The notes under the pieces were generated by a model. The model was not told the origin of the DNA, did no database searches, and saw only the letters and a list, made by a program, of their open reading frames with translations. The translations under genes and the position numbers were made by a program. This document shows positions 1 to 8,587 of a stretch of DNA of 64,000 nucleotides, one piece after another (within the stretch, counting starts at the first letter, position 1; each line of letters starts with the position of its first letter). The DNA is from G963663365 sp963663365 (GTDB taxonomy: Bacteria > Hinthialibacterota > Hinthialibacteria > Hinthialibacterales > G963663365): contig CAXXIH010000003.1 of assembly GCA_963663365.2 (NCBI GenBank), positions 788,462 through 852,461 on the forward strand. Reading direction: 5' to 3'.

Positions 1-2
1 CA

Positions 3-1070
3 CACACACTTTCCGAAATCGACCGTTACGATTGGTTTCTTTTTAGTTTAACCGGCGGCGCAACATACCAATTCGAGTCAACGGGTGGTGAGAATGTCAT
101 CGGAGATATTTATGATGCTGATGGCATAACGCATTTAGCGCCTGTCGATCAATTCCCGACCGATACCGATTTTTCGCTCATTTTCACTCCCAATCAAACC
201 GGGAAATATTATCTACGGGTTCGGCATTATTACTTCCAAGCGGCTGACTATACGCTTGTTTATTCGATGTTAAGCGATCCCCCCGTGCCGATTTTGGACA
301 ATTGGGATTCCGCTGATGATGCCTCCACCGGTGCGACAAATCTCGGAGAGCCAAGTGAAACCATACAGACACATGGGGCGCACACGCTGTCGCTTAACGA
401 TTATTCGGACTGGTTCCGGCTCTCGATGCAATCCGGAGAAACCTACGAATTTTGGAGCACGGGAAATTCCGATACGTTTGCAGAACTCTACGGTGCGGAT
501 GCAACCGATGCATTAGTGTTGAGAGACGATGGCGGATCGGGCTTTAATTTCCGCATCAGTTTTGAGGCGGAAAGCACAGGCATTTACTATTTGCGCGTAC
601 GTCTATTCGATATCGGCTCAAACGGACAGTATGTTTTAAATTACCGTCACGATGTTCCGGCCTCACCTGATGGAGATAATTGGGATCCGGTCGATAACAC
701 GGCGGCCGGTGCAACGAACTTGGGGGCGCCGAGTTCAACGGAGGCCACACACGGCCCACACAGCCTATCATCCGGCGATACCGAGGATTGGTTTGTGCTT
801 CAACTTAAAAGCGGAATAACCTACGACCTATATTCAACCGGAACATCCGATACGATCGGCGCGTTATTCTTAGAGGATGGGACATCGCTCGTTACCGAAC
901 AAGATGATGGCGGCGAAGGACGCAACTTCCGCATTCTCTTCACACCGCAGGCAGATAGGACATATTTATTGCGTGTGCGTAGTTTCGGTGCGGAATCCGC
1001 TTCTTATATGCTTCGATATCGGGGCGAGCCGCTTACAAGCGGTGTAGAGTATTGGAAGGCGATGCGGTAA
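3..1070 (+). CDS. Secreted PPC-like repeat protein, 5'-truncated by window edge
   Basis: The reading frame is open from the left edge of the window, so the true start lies outside; the first internal ATG at 267 is not a credible start. The visible protein is three copies of a ~110-residue beta-rich unit. Each copy runs from an H-(T/S)-L-S motif through D-W-F, a T-Y-x-(F/L)-x-S-T-G segment and a final Y-Y/L-L-R-V-R plus a Y-x-L-x-Y strand. This pattern matches bacterial pre-peptidase C-terminal (PPC) domains, which usually sit at the C-terminus of exported enzymes or adhesins. Linkers between units repeat an N-W-D-(S/P)-x-D pattern. No catalytic domain is in view. It ends 15 bp from the convergent ABC permease gene. 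The PPC assignment is fairly secure; the function of the whole protein is unknown. Confidence 0.75.
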   Translation, partial: HTLSEIDRYDWFLFSLTGGATYQFESTGGENVIGDIYDADGITHLAPVDQFPTDTDFSLIFTPNQTGKYYLRVRHYYFQAADYTLVYSMLSDPPVPILDNWDSADDASTGATNLGEPSETIQTHGAHTLSLNDYSDWFRLSMQSGETYEFWSTGNSDTFAELYGADATDALVLRDDGGSGFNFRISFEAESTGIYYLRVRLFDIGSNGQYVLNYRHDVPASPDGDNWDPVDNTAAGATNLGAPSSTEATHGPHSLSSGDTEDWFVLQLKSGITYDLYSTGTSDTIGALFLEDGTSLVTEQDDGGEGRNFRILFTPQADRTYLLRVRSFGAESASYMLRYRGEPLTSGVEYWKAMR

Positions 1071-1084
1071 AGGTTTTTTATGTC

Positions 1085-2716
1085 TTAATCGGGCATATCT
1101 GCGCTTAAATCGAAACGATTGAATGCCCAGACCACCATAAAAAAACTCAAAGCGGAAAAGGCGCAAAGCACGAGCCAAGCCACAGCTAATGCTATTGGCC
1201 AGAGGGATTTTGATAGCCAGTAGATGGACCCTCCTGCAAGACCAGCCAGGCCGCAAGATAGGAAAACACCGATAAATTCGGCAAAAAAGACCAGCATTTG
1301 TTTGCCCATAGCACCGAAATCCATGGTGCCCGATTGCATATTCCTCACCGGAAACAGCAGGAACAACGCATTTGAAATAGAAATTGTTAGTAGATTCATC
1401 GGAACGATAAAAGGTACTGTGGCCAAGACTATGGCCCTGCCGGATGGATCGAAGATCGCCAGCAGACTCAGGACGATCATGTGAAAAATCGTCAGCAAAC
1501 CACAAGGCAAGAGCAATTCACCCAAACTTGTTGCCATGGGACGGAATGGCAAGGCTTTAAGCCCATCCATGTAATCGATCTCACAGCGAAATCCCAAAGG
1601 CATATTCATCGCAAAAAACGCCGTTCCATAAATAAGAAAGCCAATTGCCGGTCCGGTAAAGTTCGAGCCATTCTTACCTATTGATGTAAAAAACGGCCAC
1701 GACACGAAAATGAAAAATACACCGAAAAACAACAAGCCGCGCGCGCTTCGGGTGGCATGAATAATCTGACGCCAGGCGACAGTCCCGGCGCCGCCCATGC
1801 GAGGTGGAAGAGGAAGTGTCCATCCCCGGGAAGTCCGTTTGCCCGCCTTTACCCCCATGGAGCCTTTACCGGCCTGACGGATTCGTTCGTGCAGTTTTAG
1901 GCTTGCGCCTGCCGCCGCTTCCAAGTAATCCGCATCCAGTCGCAGACTTAGCATTACCAATATGGCGATCAAGAACGCAGCAATTGGCGCCCATGTTACT
2001 AATCCGGGGATAAGTGTATCTGCGGTAACAACTTGAGCGAAGACATCGAAGGGAGCGAAAAGCACACTGCCCACTTTCCCCCCGCGAAGGGCCATAAAAC
2101 TTTCCACCCATCCCTGCTCCGATGCTTGTTGCATGACGTTCCATATCGATGCAAAGAGGGTAATACCGATAACGGCAAGGACTACTTTGCGTAATTTGGA
2201 ATATGCCATTTCTCCGATGATTTGCTGTATTTGGAACGTAAGCAGGCTTAGTAAATGCATGAAGCAAAACGCCAGATAACAGCCTATGAATAACGAAATC
2301 CACGATTGGATATAAGGCTTAAAGGCTATCGACAAAAATAGACTTAAAAAAACGAGATTGCCTGCTGCTTTTTTGAGTTTATAGAGCAACAGTTCCCGGC
2401 GGGAAAACGGTCCGGGAAACAGAAAATCGATTTCCGCCAATGTAAAGGCCAATGCTTTTGCCGATGCACCACTCAAAAAACTCATGAGATAAAGGCCAAG
2501 CATGGCCAACGGCATGTAGAATCGGATTTTTCTAGGATCGGGCTTGGGAATGTTGGTGAATCCGAACAAAGCCGGGAGAAGCATGCAGCCGAAAATTAGG
2601 ACGCCGAAGATCGTCACCAGCGCCCGGCGCGGTGTTTTCAGCCCATAAATGAATTTCCGGATCCGGGCACGGCGGTTGAGGCTGTTTAATTGGTTAAGGG
2701 CAGACATCGACATCAT
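1085..2716 (-). CDS. ABC exporter membrane protein (putative ABC_export family)
   Basis: A 543-residue polytopic membrane protein with about ten hydrophobic segments. A positively charged N-terminus (RRARIRKFIYGLKTPRRA) leads into the first membrane span. The architecture, with a motif near residue 100 (FLFPGPFSRRELLLYK), resembles the bacterial 'putative ABC exporter' permease family. It starts 22 bp after the stop of an ATP-binding gene on the same strand, with an AAGGA ribosome site four bases before the first ATG, so the two should form a transporter. The substrate cannot be told. Family assignment is from overall pattern and context rather than a diagnostic motif. Confidence 0.75.
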   Translation of the reverse strand: MMSMSALNQLNSLNRRARIRKFIYGLKTPRRALVTIFGVLIFGCMLLPALFGFTNIPKPDPRKIRFYMPLAMLGLYLMSFLSGASAKALAFTLAEIDFLFPGPFSRRELLLYKLKKAAGNLVFLSLFLSIAFKPYIQSWISLFIGCYLAFCFMHLLSLLTFQIQQIIGEMAYSKLRKVVLAVIGITLFASIWNVMQQASEQGWVESFMALRGGKVGSVLFAPFDVFAQVVTADTLIPGLVTWAPIAAFLIAILVMLSLRLDADYLEAAAGASLKLHERIRQAGKGSMGVKAGKRTSRGWTLPLPPRMGGAGTVAWRQIIHATRSARGLLFFGVFFIFVSWPFFTSIGKNGSNFTGPAIGFLIYGTAFFAMNMPLGFRCEIDYMDGLKALPFRPMATSLGELLLPCGLLTIFHMIVLSLLAIFDPSGRAIVLATVPFIVPMNLLTISISNALFLLFPVRNMQSGTMDFGAMGKQMLVFFAEFIGVFLSCGLAGLAGGSIYWLSKSLWPIALAVAWLVLCAFSALSFFMVVWAFNRFDLSADMPD

Positions 2717-2737
2717 GAAGTCCTTTGCAAACCTTCA

Positions 2738-3502
2738 TCAGCCTTGTTGCTGTTCACCGGAATTGTCCGGCCCGGAAATGGAATTTTCGGTTACTCGGAA
2801 AAAGACATCTTCAAGCGATGCATCGACAGCCATATCCGAAAAGGAACCATGGGCTTGATGAATATCACCCATAAACAGACGTTTGCCTTGGTGAATAATC
2901 AACAAGTGTGTGCAAATATCTTGGATTAAGGCCAATAAGTGGGAACTGAGCAAAATGGCTGCACCGGCCTGGGCGCGTGCACGAATTGAATCTTTTAGAA
3001 CGCGTATGGCCTTAGGATCGAGACCTGTTAAAGGCTCATCGAAAAGAATCGCGGCGGGATCGTGCAAATAAGCACAGCAAATCGCTGTTTTCTGACGCAT
3101 TCCTCTCGATAACTCTTGGGCGATGGTATTACGTTTTTCGGTCAGTTCGAATTCTTCTAAAAGTCGTTCACCTTTAGAAACATAATCATCCACCTGATAG
3201 GCCTCGGCAGCGAAAATGAGATGTTCCCAGACCGTGAGAGCATCGAACAAGTGAGGATCGTCAGGGATATAGGCAAGGCTGCTTTTGGCACCTACCGGAT
3301 TTTCGACAACATCGCATCCGGCGATAAGTACTTGCCCGCTGGTGGGGCGAATCACACCGGCCAGAGCGCGGAGTGTTGTTGTCTTTCCCGCTCCATTCGG
3401 GCCAAGCAATCCCATGATTTGGCCAGGCTGAACCTGGAAATGGAGATTCTCCACGGCAAGATGCTTTTTGTAGGATTTCGTGAAGCCAATGGTTTCAATC
3501 AA
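2738..3502 (-). CDS. ABC transporter ATP-binding protein
   Basis: A complete ABC ATPase of 254 residues. It has Walker A (GPNGAGKTT), a Q-loop region, the signature LSRGMRQ, Walker B ending ILFDEP, a D-loop GLDP and the switch histidine in LLSSHLL. The family drives export or efflux together with an ABC-2-type permease, here the adjacent downstream gene. I chose a TTG start at 3502 because GAGGGGG lies seven bases upstream and the following residues (LIETIGFTKSYKK) match the usual start of this family. A longer frame to 3577 would add 25 residues that look non-coding. The specificity is unknown. Confidence 0.9.
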   Translation of the reverse strand: MIETIGFTKSYKKHLAVENLHFQVQPGQIMGLLGPNGAGKTTTLRALAGVIRPTSGQVLIAGCDVVENPVGAKSSLAYIPDDPHLFDALTVWEHLIFAAEAYQVDDYVSKGERLLEEFELTEKRNTIAQELSRGMRQKTAICCAYLHDPAAILFDEPLTGLDPKAIRVLKDSIRARAQAGAAILLSSHLLALIQDICTHLLIIHQGKRLFMGDIHQAHGSFSDMAVDASLEDVFFRVTENSISGPDNSGEQQQG

Positions 3503-3736
3503 GTGCGGTCCCCCTCGAGTAAATGGTTCGGAAAGTATAAATGAAGTAGCATGAATGACAATAGGGATTGTCGGCACAAGTGTATAAAGAACATAGCATA
3601 ATACGCAGTGGCACCAAGACGCTTTTAATGGTAGGCATTTTTTTCTAAAAAAATCCGTTCTAACACCTTTACATTTGGCTCCTAATTTCGGAGAATTCAG
3701 ATAGGCAGTGTGAAAAAAAGTCGGGGGGTAAACGCG

Positions 3737-4114
3737 ATGGAAAGATCAACAAGTCAGAGGCAGGCGATACGGCATGTTCTTGAGGAAGCTGATCATCCTT
3801 TGAAGCCTCACGAAATTCTCGCGGTCGCCAAACATGATGTGCCTGGTCTGGGGATTGCCACGGTATACCGGACGATCAAATCACTCATAGAAGATGGGTG
3901 GCTTGTTCCGGTAGATCTTCCCGGAGAAACAGCACGTTATGAGGTTGCGAACCGGCCCCATCATCATCATTTTCTTTGCCGCCGGTGTGACAGAGTCTTC
4001 GTGTTGGATGGGTGCCCGTGGAATATGCGTGCGACTTTACCGGCCGGTTTTAAGTTGGAGTCGCACCAAGTGATTCTGTATGGAATCTGTAAGGATTGCC
4101 GCAAAGGCCATTGA
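3737..4114 (+). CDS. Fur-family transcriptional regulator
   Basis: A 125-residue metal-dependent repressor-like protein. The N-terminal winged helix begins STSQRQAIRHVLEEADHPL and includes the typical GLGIATVYRTIKSL recognition helix. The C-terminal half has an HHHHF metal-binding cluster and two CxxC pairs (CRRC, CKDC) expected to hold structural zinc. ATG at 3737 with a G-rich ribosome site is preferred; an in-frame GTG at 3710 would add nine residues. Fur, PerR and Zur subtypes cannot be separated here. It is divergent from the ABC exporter and lies upstream of the pyruvate dehydrogenase genes, so either could be a target, but no clear Fur box was seen. Confidence 0.85.
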   Translation: MERSTSQRQAIRHVLEEADHPLKPHEILAVAKHDVPGLGIATVYRTIKSLIEDGWLVPVDLPGETARYEVANRPHHHHFLCRRCDRVFVLDGCPWNMRATLPAGFKLESHQVILYGICKDCRKGH

Positions 4115-4396
4115 CCGCTTTTTGATGGGGTAGCCTAAATCTTTTTGTTTGTGAATCCGCCAACAACGACGGAAAGGGAGAAATGTGGCTGGTTTGCATT
4201 TTGGTGACATTTGCAGCCGTCTCACTTCCAGCTTCAACGTACAATCATTAAAGTTCGTAAGTCCAATAGGAATAGGGGCTAAGGCGTTGGGAAAGAAAGC
4301 GTTGCCATTACTTCTTACCCACGCCATTTCTTGTATACTGAAATTCCCCATTCCCAAGCGGCAAATCTATTTTCGCTCCCAGGAGCCATAAGCACA

Positions 4397-7072
4397 ATGA
4401 GTGACGATTTTGAACACGTTGTCAGCCCCGAAGAAGAAGAGGAAACCAAGGAATGGCTGGATTCTTTGCAGTACGTTCTAGAAAGAAGCGGCCCCCAGCG
4501 TGTAACCCGTCTCCTCCAAGATCTAAACATTAATGCCCGCAAGCATGGCGTAAAAATTCCCTTTACCGCCAACACGCCTTATATCAATACCATACCTGCG
4601 GATCAGGAACCTCCGTATCCGGGAAGCCGTGAGATTGAACGGCGCATTAAGAGCCTGATTCGCTGGAATGCCATGGCGATGGTGGTTCGAGCGAACCGTG
4701 AAGAGGCCGGTATCGGTGGCCATATCTCCACATTTGCCTCTGCGGCCACGCTTTATGAAGTCGGCATGAATCACTTCTTTAAGGGGCGCGGAATTGATGG
4801 CGGGGATCAGGTTTATTTTCAGGGGCATGCCGCGCCCGGCATCTATTCCCGTGCATTTTTAGAGGGGCGTATTTCACTGGAGCAATTGCAGAACTTCCGG
4901 CGTGAACTTCGGCCGGGAGGAGGGCTCTCGTCTTATCCGCACCCCTGGCTCATGCCCGATTTTTGGCAATATCCCACAGTCTGTATGGGACTGTGTTCAA
5001 TCCTTTCGATTTACCATGCCCGATTCAACCGTTATTTGGAAGACCGAGGATTGAAGCCGAAAACCGATAACAAGGTCTGGGCTTTCATCGGCGACGGTGA
5101 ATGTGACGAGCCGGAAACCCTTGGGGCAATAACGCTTGCCTCACGTGAGAAACTGGACAACCTGATTTTTGTTATCAACTGCAATCTTCAGCGCTTGGAT
5201 GGCCCTGTACGCGGTAATGGGCAAATTATCCAAGAACTGGAAGCGGCATTCCGCGGCGCGGGGTGGAATGTCATCAAAGTGATTTGGGGTGGCGATTGGG
5301 ATCCGCTGCTCGAAGACGATCATGAGGATCTTCTAGTACGGCGTATGAATCGGCTTATCGATGGTGAATCTCAGAAATACACCGTCGAATCCGGGGCTTA
5401 TACTCGTGAAAAATTCTTTGGCACCGATCCTCGGCTACTGAAGATGGTTGAGCACCTTTCCGACGAGCAGTTGCGCAAACTGCGCCGTGGCGGGCACGAT
5501 CCGAAAAAAGTCCATGCGGCCTTTAAGGCGGCTGTCGAACATAAGGGCCAACCAACGGTGATTTTAGCCCAAACTGTCAAAGGCTACGGATTGGGCGAAG
5601 CCGGAGAAGGCAAAAATATCACCCACCAACAAAAGAAACTGAATGAAGAGGAATTGCGCAGTTTCCGCACCCGATTCGGTATCCCGATTTCGGATGAGGA
5701 TGTCTCGGAAGCGCCGTTCTATTGTCCACCGGAAGATAGTCCGGAAATCCGTTATCTCCGGGACCGGCGTGAGTCATTGGGTGGATATGTCCCCGAGCGA
5801 ATGGCTACAAGTGATCCCCTGCAGCCGGTCGATTCGGAATTGTTCAAGGAGTTTCAAAAAGGCACTGAAGGCCGGGAAGTCTCAACGACGATGGTATTTG
5901 TCAGGATGCTTTCCAAACTCCTGCGCGACAAACAGATCGGCAAACTGATTGTTCCGATTGTCCCTGATGAAGCACGAACATTCGGAATGGAAGCGCTATT
6001 CCGGCAGTGCGGCATTTACTCTCACGTGGGTCAGCTCTATGAGCCGGTCGATGCCGACAACCTTCTTTATTACAAAGAGATTAAAGACGGACAAATCTTG
6101 GAAGAAGGCATCACCGAGGCGGGAGCGATGTCATCCTTTATCGCCGCCGGTACAGCCTATTCCGTGCATGGAATCAATACGATTCCCTTCTTTATCTATT
6201 ACTCGATGTTTGGACTTCAGAGGATTGGCGATTTCATGTGGGCGGCAGGTGATATGCGCACCCGGGGATTCCTCATCGGAGGCACTGCGGGACGGACAAC
6301 ACTGGCCGGCGAAGGATTGCAGCACCAAGACGGTCATAGCCATATGATCGCTATGGGGATTCCCAACATGGTGGCTTACGATCCGGCCTTCGCGTATGAA
6401 ATCGCAGTCATTATCGAAGATGGCATCAAGCGGATGTATGTCGATCAGGAAAGCATCTTTTATTACCTGACGGTGTGCAATGAAAACTACGCAATGCCGC
6501 CGATGCCCAAAGGATGCAAAGAAGGCATCCTTAAGGGAATGTACAAATTTAAAGCATCTGAAAAGAAACGTCCCAAACTTCAAGCAACACTCTTTGGCAG
6601 CGGCACAATTATGAATGAAGTGCTGAAAGCCCAGGAAATGCTGGAACGCGATTATGGTGTATCAGCCGATGTTTGGAGCGTAACCAGCTATAAGGAGTTG
6701 CGGCGTGAGGCGCTGGAATCTGAGCGGTGGAACCGATTGAATCCCACGAAAAAGGCGAAAGTGCCCTATATCCAAAAAGCGCTGGATGGCACAAAGGGTG
6801 TATTTGTGGCGGCTTCGGATTATATGAAAGTGCTTCCCGATTCAATCCGGGAATGGGTGCCGGGACGTTTGATTTCGTTGGGCACAGATGGATTTGGCCG
6901 CAGTGAGTCGCGGAAAGCCCTACGGGATTTCTTTGAAGTGGATGCGCGGTATGTGACGCTTGCAACATTGCACGGGCTGGCTTTGGAAGGAAAAATCGAA
7001 GCCAAAGTTGTGGATGAGGCCCGCAAAAAGATGGGTATCCAATCCAATAAACCGGATCCGATTGTGAGTTGA
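4397..7072 (+). CDS. aceE: Pyruvate dehydrogenase E1 component (homodimeric type)
   Basis: Thiamine-diphosphate-dependent decarboxylase of the pyruvate dehydrogenase complex; it passes the acetyl group to E2 lipoate. The 891-residue length is close to that of the Escherichia coli enzyme. The ThDP/Mg motif is visible as GDGECDEPET followed ~30 residues later by NCN, and the N-terminal half has the typical IGGHISTFASAATLYEVG stretch. ATG at 4397 is used because AGGAG lies 11 bases upstream; the frame is open 22 codons further but that part does not look coding. A TATACT sequence at 4334-4339 could be a -10 box, but no good -35 was found. It is the first gene of an E1-E2-E3 set. Confidence 0.95.
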   Translation: MSDDFEHVVSPEEEEETKEWLDSLQYVLERSGPQRVTRLLQDLNINARKHGVKIPFTANTPYINTIPADQEPPYPGSREIERRIKSLIRWNAMAMVVRANREEAGIGGHISTFASAATLYEVGMNHFFKGRGIDGGDQVYFQGHAAPGIYSRAFLEGRISLEQLQNFRRELRPGGGLSSYPHPWLMPDFWQYPTVCMGLCSILSIYHARFNRYLEDRGLKPKTDNKVWAFIGDGECDEPETLGAITLASREKLDNLIFVINCNLQRLDGPVRGNGQIIQELEAAFRGAGWNVIKVIWGGDWDPLLEDDHEDLLVRRMNRLIDGESQKYTVESGAYTREKFFGTDPRLLKMVEHLSDEQLRKLRRGGHDPKKVHAAFKAAVEHKGQPTVILAQTVKGYGLGEAGEGKNITHQQKKLNEEELRSFRTRFGIPISDEDVSEAPFYCPPEDSPEIRYLRDRRESLGGYVPERMATSDPLQPVDSELFKEFQKGTEGREVSTTMVFVRMLSKLLRDKQIGKLIVPIVPDEARTFGMEALFRQCGIYSHVGQLYEPVDADNLLYYKEIKDGQILEEGITEAGAMSSFIAAGTAYSVHGINTIPFFIYYSMFGLQRIGDFMWAAGDMRTRGFLIGGTAGRTTLAGEGLQHQDGHSHMIAMGIPNMVAYDPAFAYEIAVIIEDGIKRMYVDQESIFYYLTVCNENYAMPPMPKGCKEGILKGMYKFKASEKKRPKLQATLFGSGTIMNEVLKAQEMLERDYGVSADVWSVTSYKELRREALESERWNRLNPTKKAKVPYIQKALDGTKGVFVAASDYMKVLPDSIREWVPGRLISLGTDGFGRSESRKALRDFFEVDARYVTLATLHGLALEGKIEAKVVDEARKKMGIQSNKPDPIVS

Positions 7073-7204
7073 GCGTTTCTCAAGAAACGATAATTGGCTA
7101 TGAAAACAGGGGCTCCAAGGCATTTGCTTTGGGAAGATGATGAAAGAAGATTGCATTCGCGTTGCGTGCAATCGCGAGCGAGCAGAGTCTGAACGGATAG
7201 AAAA
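7073..7204 (+). other. E1-E2 intergenic segment with two hairpins
   Basis: Two inverted repeats lie between the E1 and E2 genes. CGTTTC/GAAACG (7074-7089) has a TCAA loop directly after the E1 stop. GATTGCA/TGCAATC (7149-7173) has an 11-base loop. Neither is followed by a T tract, so they are unlikely to be rho-independent terminators. They could stabilise or process the operon mRNA; that is inference. Confidence 0.45.
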
Positions 7205-8584
7205 ATGGTTATGCAGTTCAAACTTCCCGACCTCGGTGAAAACATTCAGTCCGGTGATATTGTCAATGTGATGGTTTCCGCCGGAGATACGGTTCAGAAA
7301 GACCAACCCGTCCTTGAAATTGAGACCGATAAAGCGGTTATCGAAGTACCGTCAAACATATCCGGAAAAATTACAGAACTTCACATCAAACCCGGCCAAA
7401 AAGCGTTAGTGGGACAGACTATTTTTGATTACGAATCAGGAGATGGAGCGGCTTCGGTTTCCGCACCGGTCCCAGAAGAAAAACCTGCACCAGCCGAAGC
7501 CCCCGCAGTGGAAGAAAAAGCAGAGGCGGAACCTCCTGCGCCAGCCCCGAAGGCAGCGGAACCTCCGAAACCCGCCGCGCCTGCTCCTCAACCTCAGGCT
7601 CCGGCCCCTCCGGTAGTATCCTCAGCGCCATCACTGCCCGTACTGCCAAGGAGTGGCGCTCCTACACCCGCAATTCCGGGAGCTGTGGCTCCCGCCGCGC
7701 CATCGGTGAGACGTTTTGCACGGGAAATCGGAATCGACATCAACGAAGTCCCTGGTTCAGGTCCCGGGGGACGTATTTCGATTGAGGATGTTAAAAAATA
7801 CTCGAAAGCATTAAATACAAAACAACCATACAAATGCCCGGCGCATATTGTCGATGTGCCTTTGCCCGATTTTGGCCGTTGGGGAGAGATCGAACGCAAG
7901 CCGATGACGACTGTTCGGCGGGTAACCACCGAACATATGGTTCGGGCCTGGGTCACGATTCCTCATGTTACCCAATACGATAAGGCGGATATCACACGTT
8001 TAGAGCAGCTCCGCAAGATGCATGTGCGTCAGGCGGAAGCAACGGGCGGAAAACTCACAGTCACGGCAATCTTGGTTAAAATTATTTCTTCGGCCCTCAA
8101 ACTGTTCCCACAGTTTAATTCAACGGTCGATATGAAAAGCCAGGAAATCATCTATAAAAAGTATTACAACATCGGAATCGCCGTCGATACCCCGCGAGGT
8201 TTATTGGTTCCGGTGATAAAGGATGTCGATAAAAAGAACATTCTGGAATTATCTGCTGAAATGGTTGAAATCTCAGAAAAGGCCCGCGAAAGCAAAGTCA
8301 CACTGGAAGAACTGAACGGCGGTTGCTTTACGATCACGAATTTAGGCGGTATTGGAGGGACTTCGTTTACTCCGATTGTGAATACTCCGGAAGTTGCCAT
8401 TCTAGGTGTGTCACGTGCGGCCATGGAGCCGGTTTATATCGATGGTGAATTCCAACCACGCATGATGTTGCCGCTTTCTTTGTCGTATGATCATCGTGTT
8501 ATCGACGGCGCGGATGGCGCACGCTTCTTGCGTTGGATCGTGGGCGCATTAGAAGAACCGTTTGTTATGAGTCTGGAAGGTTAA
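7205..8584 (+). CDS. aceF: Pyruvate dehydrogenase E2, dihydrolipoamide acetyltransferase
   Basis: Core acetyltransferase of the pyruvate dehydrogenase complex, 459 residues. A single lipoyl domain (residues ~3-78) carries the modified lysine in ETDKAVIEVPS (K43). A long Ala-Pro-Glu linker (~85-165) follows, then the E1/E3 peripheral-subunit-binding domain (SVRRFAREIGIDINEVPGSG). The catalytic domain has the active-site histidine in SYDHRVIDGADG. There is only one lipoyl domain, versus three in E. coli. Start at 7205, with a second ATG at 7211 equally possible; the ribosome site (GGATAG) is weak. The stop lies only 3 bp before the E3 start, so E2 and E3 are co-translated. Confidence 0.95.
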   Translation: MVMQFKLPDLGENIQSGDIVNVMVSAGDTVQKDQPVLEIETDKAVIEVPSNISGKITELHIKPGQKALVGQTIFDYESGDGAASVSAPVPEEKPAPAEAPAVEEKAEAEPPAPAPKAAEPPKPAAPAPQPQAPAPPVVSSAPSLPVLPRSGAPTPAIPGAVAPAAPSVRRFAREIGIDINEVPGSGPGGRISIEDVKKYSKALNTKQPYKCPAHIVDVPLPDFGRWGEIERKPMTTVRRVTTEHMVRAWVTIPHVTQYDKADITRLEQLRKMHVRQAEATGGKLTVTAILVKIISSALKLFPQFNSTVDMKSQEIIYKKYYNIGIAVDTPRGLLVPVIKDVDKKNILELSAEMVEISEKARESKVTLEELNGGCFTITNLGGIGGTSFTPIVNTPEVAILGVSRAAMEPVYIDGEFQPRMMLPLSLSYDHRVIDGADGARFLRWIVGALEEPFVMSLEG

Positions 8585-8587
8585 ACC

